Assembly (NCBI GenBank): GCA_050290265.1
Contig: JBNKHI010000073.1
Span: forward strand, 1-12,470
DNA length: 12,470 nucleotides
Source: JBNKFV01 sp050290265
GTDB taxonomy: Bacteria > Pseudomonadota > Gammaproteobacteria > Pseudomonadales > Cellvibrionaceae
Reading direction: 5' to 3'
Shown: positions 1 to 6,823 of the stretch, in pieces
Numbering within the stretch: the first letter of the stretch is position 1
Layout: each line of letters begins with the position of its first letter
Program-made: the position numbers and the translations under genes
The notes under the pieces: model-generated
Databases searched by the model: none
Seen by the model: the letters and a program-made list of their open reading frames with translations, nothing else
What the model was told of the DNA's origin: nothing

Positions 1-650
1 GTGTCATTGACGTTGCAGGCCAACACCAAGATGTCGGTCTGAGGTAGCACATCACCGAGCTGCTCAATACCCACAACGCGATCGGCCAGGCCTTCCGTAG
101 ACATAGAACGTCTAACCGCTGTAATGTCCGCACCAAAGGCGCGAGCGCGTTTAGCCACCTCTTGCCCGATATGGCCAAAGCCGACTATCGTCCAGCGTGA
201 CCCATAAATCTCTCGGAAACCTTTGGGTTTCCACACGCCCTGTTTCTGATTAGCTTGATAAGTGGCAATAGGTTGTAAGTGTGCCAGTAATTGCCCAAAG
301 ATAAATTCAGTAATTGATATGGCCTGAGCGTGGTTGTTCGTCACCCGTACGCCTTTGCGTATAAGATCTAAATAAGGCAATCCATCCAGACCCGTATTGA
401 CTGTGTGTACCCAACTGAGGCTTTCACAGTTAAGCATGAACTCAAAATAGTCATTGAGCCTTGGTGATATTAGTAATTCACCATTTACCCAGCAATAGTC
501 GGGCCGCAGCTCATGTAGATCAACGGCGTTACCATCCAGGGTAACGTTAGCGTTTTCATCGTAAAGGGCAATTTTCAGGTTTGGCGCAGCGGCAGTAATT
601 TGCGTGGCTAAGCGCTCGTAGCTGGGCTTGTAGAACAAGGCTAGTGGCAT
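1..650 (-). CDS. D-isomer-specific 2-hydroxyacid dehydrogenase, N-terminal part (runs off left edge)
   Basis: This is the first 216 residues of an NAD-dependent D-2-hydroxyacid dehydrogenase (family of phosphoglycerate, glyoxylate and D-lactate dehydrogenases), read from an ATG at 650-648. The start gives MPLALFYKPSYERL, a typical N-terminal substrate-domain strand. The segment around residues 81-120 (VHTVNTGLDG, then ITEFIFGQLLAHL) matches the hinge and helix that precede the cofactor domain in this family. The Rossmann motif GFGHIG is at residues 157-162. The catalytic Arg, Glu and His would lie in the missing C-terminal half, so the substrate cannot be predicted. The gene starts 81 bp after the response regulator stop, so it may be read through from that operon. 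A possible -10 (TATATT, 685-680) exists without a convincing -35. Only a weak GAGAG precedes the start. The family call is firm; the specific enzyme is not. Confidence 0.85.
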   Translation of the reverse strand, partial: MPLALFYKPSYERLATQITAAAPNLKIALYDENANVTLDGNAVDLHELRPDYCWVNGELLISPRLNDYFEFMLNCESLSWVHTVNTGLDGLPYLDLIRKGVRVTNNHAQAISITEFIFGQLLAHLQPIATYQANQKQGVWKPKGFREIYGSRWTIVGFGHIGQEVAKRARAFGADITAVRRSMSTEGLADRVVGIEQLGDVLPQTDILVLACNVND

Positions 651-731
651 GGGAATGAACTCTCGACAAAATTTGCCTGAATATAACAAACCTTTGCCAC
701 AACCCAAAGGGCTGGAACGCGATAACGGTGT

Positions 732-1253
732 TTAGTCTGAGACTGGGCGTTTATCTAACTTGCGCTGCAATGTTCGCCTATGCATTTTGAGGTGCCGGGC
801 TGTCGCGGAAATATTACCCTCATGCTCAACCAGGGCTTGCTGAATTTTTTCCCATTCAAGCCGTTTTAAGGAGATGCCATCTGCCGCGACGTCTTCAACG
901 TCGGGAAGTTCGCCAAAAGCCATCAGTATCTCATCGATAGTGGCAGGCTTAGATAGATAATTATGGGCGCCTAATTTGATAGCCTGAACAGCGGTGGCAA
1001 TACTGGCATACCCGGTTAACAAGACAATTTTTATAGTGGGGTGAACCTCGAGTAACGCCGAGATTAAGCTGATCGCATTGCCATCTTCTAATTTCAAATC
1101 CAGCAAGGCATGAGAATAATTGGCATTATTCAGGCTTGCGCGAGCATCGATCAATGTCTCACAGTGCGTCACATGAAAACCACGACGAGTCAGTGCTTTT
1201 ATCGTTAAATGAGCCAGCATTTCATCATCTTCAACATAAAACAGGCTAGTCAT
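732..1253 (-). CDS. regA: RegA/PrrA/ActR-type response regulator
   Basis: This 173-residue cytoplasmic regulator receives phosphate from the kinase encoded just upstream and binds DNA. The receiver domain spans about residues 1-115. Its acidic pocket is E8-D9-D10, the phospho-acceptor is D52 in LLDLKLEDG, the switch Thr is T80 and the conserved Lys is K102 (SKPA). A short linker leads to a Fis-type helix-turn-helix at about 146-168 (GNISATARHLKMHRRTLQRK). That stretch is nearly invariant in RegA, PrrA, ActR and RegR proteins and identifies the family. These regulators are known for redox control of respiration, carbon and nitrogen metabolism. The ATG lies 3 bp after the kinase stop, so the two are translationally linked. 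The symbol is by family; the true regulon is not known. A RegR-box-like site at 4827-4843 suggests that it controls its own operon. Confidence 0.93.
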   Translation of the reverse strand: MTSLFYVEDDEMLAHLTIKALTRRGFHVTHCETLIDARASLNNANYSHALLDLKLEDGNAISLISALLEVHPTIKIVLLTGYASIATAVQAIKLGAHNYLSKPATIDEILMAFGELPDVEDVAADGISLKRLEWEKIQQALVEHEGNISATARHLKMHRRTLQRKLDKRPVSD

Positions 1254-1256
1254 GGA

Positions 1257-2618
1257 TTAAGGCTTTACCTCTACGGTGTGTTTATTCTCTATGGGGTACC
1301 CAGCCGGGGCTTCAGCTAGCACTGATTCAGATAGTGTTGCGGTGGACGCATCAGCAATGGGTATCTCAACAATTACCTGTGTAAAAGAGTGCGGGTCTTT
1401 GCCGCTGGGGTTTGTGAATCGAACCTGTCCTTGCAACCGTTCAATGGTGGAATTGGCAAGCAAGACCCCTATTCCCAGACCCGATGATTTTGATGAGAAA
1501 ATGTTTTCGCCAAGCTCATTAAGAATATCCGCGTCTATCCCTTCACCATTATCTTCGATCGTGATGCGCAGTATATTGGCATTGCATTCAAATATAACAT
1601 TTACAAGGCTGCTTGCAGCCTGTACAGCGTTATCAATGAGGTTAATGACCGCATGCTTTAATAACAACCCACCCGGTAAAGCAATATTGTCGGCAGAAAA
1701 GCGCGTCGAAAAATTTGGCATAGGCTGCGCATTGGTCAAAATAAAATGCTCTTTTATATCATCAACCAATGTCTGTAAGAGGACATAGTTAGTGGCATTG
1801 GCATCCTGACCAACCAGTGTGGAAAGCTTTTTCATGGTTTTTTTACAACGGTCAATTTGCAGTTTGATCAATGACGTGTAGTTTTTTGTATCGGCGTCCT
1901 GATGCAACTCGTCAATTTCGGATACCGTCATCGCAATGGTCGATAATGGCGTTCCTATTGAGTGCATGGTTGATGCTGCCAGTGTTCCAATACCAATGAG
2001 CTGTTCGTGTTTTAAAATCTCTTCCCGCGCTAACGCCAATGCCTTATCGCGTTCACGCAGTGCCATCGTCAGTCGCGAAATAAAAAAACTAATCAAGACC
2101 GCACTACCCACAAAATTCAACCACATACCAAACAGGTGTGATTGAAAGTCGGCAGTAATATGTGCCATGTGCTGATTAAAATCGAGATACATCAATAATG
2201 AGTATGCCGTTATCCCACCCACACAAAACGTCCACAGTATTCTCTGCGAGAAAATACTGGCGCTGATAGCAATAATTACAAGTAAGTAATAAATAAAAGG
2301 ATTCGTCGAGCGTCCGGAAACCCAGACTAATATCAGAATAACCAGGCTATCCCATAATAATTGCGCGGCGAGAACGCGATTTGATATCAACCGTCCCGAT
2401 CGGTACCAAAGCCAAGCGCCCAGTGAATAGACCGCGCTGACAATAAAAAGACTCGAGAGTGTCGGCGCGGTAATTTCAGTGGACTGCGGCAAAAAACCGA
2501 CTGCAAAAATAAATAAGCCTGCAACCAGTACAATGGCGCGCAACACCAACAAACGCTCAAGAAGCATTAGTCGATCTTTTGCTCGATCTTTCATCAATAG
2601 ATTGCCGCTGATGTCCAT
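1257..2618 (-). CDS. regB: RegB/PrrB/ActS-type redox-sensing membrane histidine kinase
   Basis: A 453-residue inner-membrane sensor kinase. Six hydrophobic segments (about 26-43, 52-72, 82-100, 107-124, 127-145, 164-183) match the six-helix sensor of RegB. The quinone-binding heptad, GGxxNPF in classical RegB, reads GRSTNPF at 102-108, with the second Gly replaced by Arg. The H-box (GIGTLAASTMHSIGTPLSTIA) places the phospho-acceptor at H219. C258 in IDRCKK sits where the redox-active cysteine of RegB lies. The ATPase domain shows the N-box (HAVINLIDNAVQAA, 322-335), G1 (EDNGEG, 355-360) and G2 (SSGLGIG, 378-384). The last 30 or so residues, after 421, are a Ser/Ala/Glu-rich tail that I do not recognise. 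The start is 15 bp after the copper receptor stop and the stop is 3 bp before the response regulator, so the three genes look co-transcribed. M9 is a possible alternative start. Confidence 0.92.
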   Translation of the reverse strand: MDISGNLLMKDRAKDRLMLLERLLVLRAIVLVAGLFIFAVGFLPQSTEITAPTLSSLFIVSAVYSLGAWLWYRSGRLISNRVLAAQLLWDSLVILILVWVSGRSTNPFIYYLLVIIAISASIFSQRILWTFCVGGITAYSLLMYLDFNQHMAHITADFQSHLFGMWLNFVGSAVLISFFISRLTMALRERDKALALAREEILKHEQLIGIGTLAASTMHSIGTPLSTIAMTVSEIDELHQDADTKNYTSLIKLQIDRCKKTMKKLSTLVGQDANATNYVLLQTLVDDIKEHFILTNAQPMPNFSTRFSADNIALPGGLLLKHAVINLIDNAVQAASSLVNVIFECNANILRITIEDNGEGIDADILNELGENIFSSKSSGLGIGVLLANSTIERLQGQVRFTNPSGKDPHSFTQVIVEIPIADASTATLSESVLAEAPAGYPIENKHTVEVKP

Positions 2619-2633
2619 GTATTTATCGTTTCA

Positions 2634-4769
2634 TTAAAATTTAAAGCGAACCCCCAGATCTATCGACCGGCCTAAACCGGGTAATGGCTCCAGTTGTCCC
2701 TGCATGCCGTCCGCAGCCCATTGAGCGATACTGACACCACCCAGTGGTTGCGCATAATATTTATCAAACACATTGCGAACCCCGGCACTAAATGACCACG
2801 CCCCTACTCCAACCTGACTACTCAGATTAACCAAAGCATAGCCTGGCGTAGTATTTTCGTGGCGAAGATCATCAACATGCCGCTTTTTCGCCACCCACTC
2901 AAGCTCTAAGGTATTGACCCAATTATTAACCGACTGCTCCAACTTTGTGGACAGCGTCATTGGCATAACGTGGTACAGATCGTCGGCGTCGCTATTTCGC
3001 CGTTGCCCTCGGGTGTAAGACAACTGTGTCGTTACCTTACCTTTACCAAACCGGTCATTCTGCCAAAGCAACTTCTGCCCTTTGACATCAACGCCGTAGA
3101 ATTCTGCATCGCTATTAGTAAACGCCAATTTAGAGCGAACAACAGACATTGCCATACGCGGATGGAAAGTCTCTATTGTACTCACATCAACATAGTCATC
3201 GACATAAGTAAAATAAGGTGCAAGTGATAGTGACCAGTCATCCTCCTGTACTGAGCGCCAGCTCATCTGCATACCCAGTGTGTGGGCTATTTCGGGTTTC
3301 AAGTCAATATCACCTACGTAGCCATTACCGTTGCCGAACCACCCGATCATGGTCATGGCCATGGTGTTTCTACCCCAGGAGTAGCGCTCATACAGATTAG
3401 GGGAACGCGTTTTGCGGGCGTAACCCATCTCCAGGCTATAGGTTTGTTTGGGCTCGTAACGTGCCAATAGCGTGATATCGACGTTGTCATCACTTACTTT
3501 TCTATCCCTGCTATTAAATTGGATAGCAGCTTCCGCATCAAGATTTTGCATCATCATGGACGACATAGTGCTATAGGGTTGCACGTCTCCTGTATTCATC
3601 GCTACATGTTCATAACGAATACCTGAAATCACCTTCCATTCTGCAGTCAGTTGATAGTTTGACTCCGCCCAAAAAGCCAACCGGGATCGCTCACCATCGT
3701 TGATATTAATAAAATCGTTGGGTCCCATCATCATCGACCCCGCAACGGCAGGCCACCAATCGTCTAACGTAAAGTTATGGTATTCATGGCCCAGTTTCAG
3801 CACATGCTCATTGCTTAGCGGCAGTGTGGCGGCAATGTTGTAGCCTACGTCTTTACCTTCTGTTTTCATTGGCATCATGCCGGTTTTTTCCGGCGTAAAG
3901 AAACCCATCTCGTGGGAAACGTCTTGCCAGGTAGCCCGCGAATCTAACGAGCCCCAGTCGAACTCTCTGAGATAATTTATATTTACTGCGTTACTGACAT
4001 TACCAACCATATCCATGTATTGATTGGGGAAGCCTTGGTAGGGCACTTCGTGATGACTGGCTTTAACAATAAGTTCCTCGCGTTCGCCACGCAGGCCGAA
4101 TGTCAGGGTATGGCTTTCGGTTTTATACAGGGTGTCCAGAACTTTGTTGCCATTACCATCTTTATAACTCTCGGCCTTGTCGCGAGTCCCACTGTATTCA
4201 AGGCTGGCAAATTCGTTAGCAACGGCAGTATTGAGCGTTAAACCATTATTGCGGCTGCCACTTTTATAAAACATCCCCACGTAGCCATCGACTAACAATT
4301 GGCCAGCCACATCTGAGTAGCGTGGATTTTCAGAGCGAATCACAATGCTCCCGGCAATACTGTCTCCGCCAACACTGACCGGTGTAATCCCGGCTATGAC
4401 CTCACTGACTTTAACGCGGCTTGCGTCAATATAGGAAAGCGCTGGGTTCATATGGTTAGCGCAGGCAGAGGTCGTTTCAGCGCCGTCGATAATCAGTTTT
4501 ACACGGTCATCATTCATTCCATGTAACACGGGTAATTTGGAAATACCGCCAGCAGACGAAAAGTAGACACCACTGCCCTTTAACATGTCGGCAGCATCAC
4601 CGGTCGACACTGGCAATAGGTCAAGTTCACCATCGACAACCACTTCTTCAATCAGCTCGGCATTTACACCAGCGGTGCAGCCAAAAGACAGACTTGTGAA
4701 TAAGCAAATACGAATGAGTTGTTTGGGTTTGAACTTGGCGATAGGAGGAGACGGCATAGAGGTAAGCAT
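2634..4769 (-). CDS. oprC: TonB-dependent copper receptor, OprC type
   Basis: A 711-residue outer-membrane receptor. A signal peptide (hydrophobic 18-36) ends in VNA at 35-37. A TonB-box-like EEVVVDG follows at 41-47, then a plug domain (about 55-150, with KLPVLHGMNDDRVKLIIDG) and a beta-barrel closing on the terminal Phe (LGVRFKF). Substrate evidence is direct. OprC of Pseudomonas aeruginosa binds copper through a CxxxM motif in the plug plus an HxM motif. Here CANHM is at 103-107 and HEM at 286-288. Methionine clusters in extracellular-loop-like positions (MMPM 298-301, MMM 346-348, SSMMM 403-407, MAMTM 470-474, MAM 539-541, MPM 602-604) also fit Cu capture. A good Shine-Dalgarno (AAGGA) lies 10 nt before the ATG at 4769; M5 is a less likely start. 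The gene heads the operon with regB and regA. Iron-siderophore transport is less likely given the Cys/Met/His set. The symbol is by family. Confidence 0.9.
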   Translation of the reverse strand: MLTSMPSPPIAKFKPKQLIRICLFTSLSFGCTAGVNAELIEEVVVDGELDLLPVSTGDAADMLKGSGVYFSSAGGISKLPVLHGMNDDRVKLIIDGAETTSACANHMNPALSYIDASRVKVSEVIAGITPVSVGGDSIAGSIVIRSENPRYSDVAGQLLVDGYVGMFYKSGSRNNGLTLNTAVANEFASLEYSGTRDKAESYKDGNGNKVLDTLYKTESHTLTFGLRGEREELIVKASHHEVPYQGFPNQYMDMVGNVSNAVNINYLREFDWGSLDSRATWQDVSHEMGFFTPEKTGMMPMKTEGKDVGYNIAATLPLSNEHVLKLGHEYHNFTLDDWWPAVAGSMMMGPNDFININDGERSRLAFWAESNYQLTAEWKVISGIRYEHVAMNTGDVQPYSTMSSMMMQNLDAEAAIQFNSRDRKVSDDNVDITLLARYEPKQTYSLEMGYARKTRSPNLYERYSWGRNTMAMTMIGWFGNGNGYVGDIDLKPEIAHTLGMQMSWRSVQEDDWSLSLAPYFTYVDDYVDVSTIETFHPRMAMSVVRSKLAFTNSDAEFYGVDVKGQKLLWQNDRFGKGKVTTQLSYTRGQRRNSDADDLYHVMPMTLSTKLEQSVNNWVNTLELEWVAKKRHVDDLRHENTTPGYALVNLSSQVGVGAWSFSAGVRNVFDKYYAQPLGGVSIAQWAADGMQGQLEPLPGLGRSIDLGVRFKF

Positions 4770-4798
4770 AATCGAACAATCCTTATTAATTTGGGCTT

Positions 4799-4804
4799 AT
4801 TATA
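4799..4804 (-). promoter_or_regulatory. Predicted -10 box of the oprC-regB-regA promoter
   Basis: On the minus strand these bases read TATAAT, a perfect sigma-70 -10 box, 30 bp before the receptor start codon. At 16-18 bp spacing no good -35 is present (ATAGGC or similar), which suggests activator dependence. Transcription would begin near 4792. The RegR-like site lies immediately upstream. Confidence 0.5.
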
Positions 4805-4826
4805 ATTTGCTGGTTCGATCTGCCTA

Positions 4827-4843
4827 TGTGACATATTGTCGCA
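4827..4843 (-). promoter_or_regulatory. RegR/RegA-box-like binding site
   Basis: The plus strand reads TGTGACATATTGTCGCA, an imperfect inverted repeat (TGTGACA / TGTCGCA, 6 of 7 pairs, 3-bp centre). As I recall the Bradyrhizobium RegR box, its consensus is GNGRCRTTNNGNCGC. Here GTGACATATTGTCGC fits with one mismatch (A for T at position 8). Its centre is about 43 bp upstream of the predicted start near 4792 and it replaces a missing -35, the usual place for a class II activator. Because the operon itself encodes a RegA-family protein, autoregulation is the natural inference. The match is by eye, without a genome background count. Confidence 0.5.
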
Positions 4844-4974
4844 GCGCCGTTCGGCTTGCAGCGGGCCCTGACTATTGTCCCTCAGGAACATTGCCATTAT
4901 TACCGCTATTTTGTCGGTGAATCACAAGATAAGCCCTCCACTCCATGAATTTTTAGCATATTGGCCTTACCAGA

Positions 4975-5003
4975 TTGCCACCGGTAGCAGAATGCTATAG
5001 AAT
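4975..5003 (+). promoter_or_regulatory. Predicted sigma-70 promoter of uxaC
   Basis: A -35 box TTGCCA (4975-4980, 5 of 6 to consensus) and a -10 box TAGAAT (4998-5003, 5 of 6) are separated by 17 bp. This would start transcription near 5010 and give a leader of about 64 nt. The operator covers the -35 and part of the spacer. Confidence 0.55.
4976..4989 (+). promoter_or_regulatory. LacI-type operator upstream of uxaC
   Basis: TGCCACCGGTAGCA is one base off the perfect palindrome TGCCACCGGTGGCA that also occurs twice at the right end of the window. The central CG and outer TG/CA are typical of LacI-family operators. It overlaps the predicted -35 box of uxaC (TTGCCA, 4975-4980), so a bound protein should repress. 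The regulator is not in the window. Confidence 0.65.
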
Positions 5004-5073
5004 CGATACAGAATTGTTCCCGCGACGCTTTAACATTACTCAAAACACACAGTTATTAGTCAAAATAATTACT

Positions 5074-6489
5074 ATGCCTAAATCACTCAAGCTCAACCCA
5101 GACAGACTTTTTCCATCTAACCCCGATACCCGTGCGATCGCACGTCGCTTGTACGCGACAGTAAAAGACTTGCCGATTATTAGTCCGCATGGTCACACGG
5201 ACCCGTCCTGGTTTGCCGAGAACAAACCCTTCGAAGACGCTACTACTCTGCTGATCAAGCCAGACCACTATGTGTTTCGCATGCTCTATAGCCAGGGTAT
5301 TTCTTTGGAGCAGATTGGTATTCGCGCCCACGACGGCAGCCCGGTAGAAACGGACAACCGTAAAATCTGGCACCTATTAGCCGATAATTATCATCTGTTT
5401 CGGGGCACGCCCTCTCGTATGTGGCTGGATCATGTATTTGAAAACGTGTTTGGCTTTGAGGTGGCGTTGTGTTCGGAAACGGCTGACTTTTATTACGACA
5501 CGATCAATGAGCAATTAGCCACTGAAGCCTTTTTGCCACGCAACCTGCTCGAACGTTTTAACATTGAATGCCTGGCAACCACTGAATCGCCACTGGATGA
5601 TTTGCGCCATCACCAAACCATTCGCGAGAGTGGCTGGAAGGGCAATATTATTACCGCCTACCGCCCGGACAACGTGGTCGACCCTGAATTTGAAGGCTTT
5701 GCCGATAACCTGCTCCGGTTTGCTGAAATCAGCGGTGTTGATGTGTCAACGTGGGACGGTTATTTACAGGCCCACCGAGTACGAAGAGCCTTCTTTAAGT
5801 CCATGGGGGCTACCTCTACCGATCATGGGCATGCAACAGCCAACACCGCCAACCTGTCTCGGGCGGAATGCGAAGCTTTGTACCAAAAAGCCCGCAGTGG
5901 TCAATGCAGTGCCAGTGAAGCCGAAACTTTTCGCGGGCAGGTACTGACCGAAATGGCGGGCATGAGCATTGAAGATGGCATGGTTATGCAAATTCATCCG
6001 GGCAGTTTCCGCAACCATAACGATTATGTATTCCATAAGTTTGGTCGCGATAAAGGTGCGGATATTCCCAGCCAAACCGAATATGTGAAAGCCTTAAAAC
6101 CATTGTTAGATAAACACGGGGCTAACCCGGCCTTGAGTATTATTTTGTTTACGCTGGACGAAAGCGTTTACAGCCGTGAACTAGCGCCACTGGCTGGCCA
6201 TTATCCCAGTTTAAAACTGGGGCCGCCCTGGTGGTTCCATGACAGCCCCGAAGGTATGCGCCGTTTCCGTCAGCAAGCGACAGAAACCGCAGGGTTTTAC
6301 AACACTGTCGGGTTTAACGATGACACCCGAGCGTTTTTCTCCATCCCTGCCCGTCACGATGTAGCACGGCGCATGGACTGTGGTTTTCTGGCCGAACTGG
6401 TAGCAGATCATCGGCTGGATGAAGAGGAAGCCGCTGACCTCGCCGTAGAGTTAACCTACAAGCTCGTAAAATCAGCCTACAAGTTGTAA
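5074..6489 (+). CDS. uxaC: Uronate isomerase (glucuronate/galacturonate isomerase)
   Basis: This 471-residue cytoplasmic enzyme of the amidohydrolase superfamily converts D-glucuronate to D-fructuronate and D-galacturonate to D-tagaturonate, the first step of the Ashwell uronate pathway. The N-terminal motif SPHGHTDPSWFAENKPF (H39 and H41) followed by PDHYVFRMLYSQG is the form found in UxaC of Caulobacter-like sequences. Late motifs LGPPWWFHDSPEGMRRF, TVGFNDDTRAFFSIPARHD and RRMDCGFLAELV are also family signatures. The length matches the usual 470. The frame is open upstream to a TTG at 4975, but that codon lies inside the predicted -35/operator, so the ATG at 5074 (MPKSLKLNPDRLF) is chosen. 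No Shine-Dalgarno is visible before it. The gene converges on the oxidative uronate operon and shares its operator. The next Ashwell enzymes (UxaB, UxuB and so on) are not in this window. Confidence 0.95.
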   Translation: MPKSLKLNPDRLFPSNPDTRAIARRLYATVKDLPIISPHGHTDPSWFAENKPFEDATTLLIKPDHYVFRMLYSQGISLEQIGIRAHDGSPVETDNRKIWHLLADNYHLFRGTPSRMWLDHVFENVFGFEVALCSETADFYYDTINEQLATEAFLPRNLLERFNIECLATTESPLDDLRHHQTIRESGWKGNIITAYRPDNVVDPEFEGFADNLLRFAEISGVDVSTWDGYLQAHRVRRAFFKSMGATSTDHGHATANTANLSRAECEALYQKARSGQCSASEAETFRGQVLTEMAGMSIEDGMVMQIHPGSFRNHNDYVFHKFGRDKGADIPSQTEYVKALKPLLDKHGANPALSIILFTLDESVYSRELAPLAGHYPSLKLGPPWWFHDSPEGMRRFRQQATETAGFYNTVGFNDDTRAFFSIPARHDVARRMDCGFLAELVADHRLDEEEAADLAVELTYKLVKSAYKL

Positions 6490-6501
6490 ACATTCCCCTC
6501 A

Positions 6502-6541
6502 AAATCATAAAGCCGGTGCCCTGCCAGCGGCTTTATGATTT
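6502..6541 (+). terminator. Long-stem hairpin terminator after uxaC
   Basis: A perfect 14-bp inverted repeat (6502-6515 pairs with 6528-6541; inner stem AAAGCCG / CGGCTTT) with a 12-nt loop starts 13 bp after the uxaC stop. The outer stem is A/T-rich, which supplies A and T tracts on both sides, so it could act in both directions. The run of T after it on the plus strand is short (TTTACT). Confidence 0.65.
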
Positions 6542-6710
6542 ACTAACACGCCTGCATACTCTTACACACACTCGTTTACCGAGTATATTCGTTATACGCC
6601 GTTTGCTTTTTTAAATTTTTTTGGGAATTTATTACAAATCTTCTACAAACTTTTCGAGTAATTATCATCGCTTGTATAAGCATTATAATGTGTAAAAAGT
6701 TGGTGATTTG

Positions 6711-6800
6711 AAAGAGATTGCAATTTGCAAAGAGATTGTAATTTGCAAAAAGAGTGTAATTTGCAAAGAGAGTGTAATTTGCAAAGAGAGTGTAATTTGA
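6711..6800. repeat. 18-bp tandem repeat array, five copies
   Basis: There are five adjoining 18-bp copies, at 6711-6728, 6729-6746, 6747-6764, 6765-6782 and 6783-6800, with consensus AAAGAGAGTGTAATTTGC. Each differs from the consensus by at most three bases. One degenerate copy precedes them (6693-6710). Degraded copies continue to the right (about 6801-6852) into the 3' end of gli. Copies abut with no unique spacers, so this is a minisatellite and not a CRISPR array. Confidence 0.9.
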
Positions 6801-6823
6801 AATAGGTTGAAGTTGAAAAGAAG

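Larger units (their letters stand above)
4770..5073. other. Divergent intergenic region between the copper receptor and uxaC
   Basis: This 304-bp stretch holds no supported gene. It carries two unrelated control regions back to back: a RegR-box-like site and -10 for the minus-strand receptor operon, and an operator with promoter for plus-strand uxaC. A 15-bp near-palindrome of unknown meaning lies between them at 4876-4890. Confidence 0.85.
6490..6823. other. Convergent intergenic region between uxaC and gli
   Basis: This 334-bp, AT-rich stretch contains no supported gene. It holds the uxaC terminator, a few short inverted repeats (for example ACTCG / CGAGT at 6570-6584) and the 18-bp tandem array next to gli. 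An open minus-strand frame of 80 codons (6885-6643) crosses it, but it is mostly the repeat itself (recurring KLHSLC) and is not believed to be a gene. Confidence 0.8.

Noticed and set aside
1276..1788. 170-codon plus-strand open frame
   Set aside because: It is antisense to the well-supported RegB kinase, with cysteine- and serine-rich composition and no recognisable motif.
4590..4610. Further ACCGGT-containing sites inside coding sequence (for example near 4600, 9595, 8862, 10945) as extra operators
   Set aside because: Only the central six bases match; the outer arms of TGCCACCGGTGGCA are absent.
4655..4690. Lipoprotein signal in the copper receptor (Cys31)
   Set aside because: The residues before the Cys (SLSFG) lack a proper lipobox, and a normal signal peptidase I site (VNA, 35-37) follows.
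4585..4920. 111-codon plus-strand open frame across the receptor start
   Set aside because: It is antisense to the receptor signal peptide and covers the control region; no family motif or ribosome-binding site.
4975..5073. N-terminal extension of uxaC to a TTG codon
   Set aside because: The TTG is within the predicted -35/operator, upstream of the likely transcription start, and the added 33 residues do not look like UxaC.
6711..6800. Possible CRISPR array
   Set aside because: The 18-bp copies abut without spacers, there is no dyad in the unit and no cas gene nearby.
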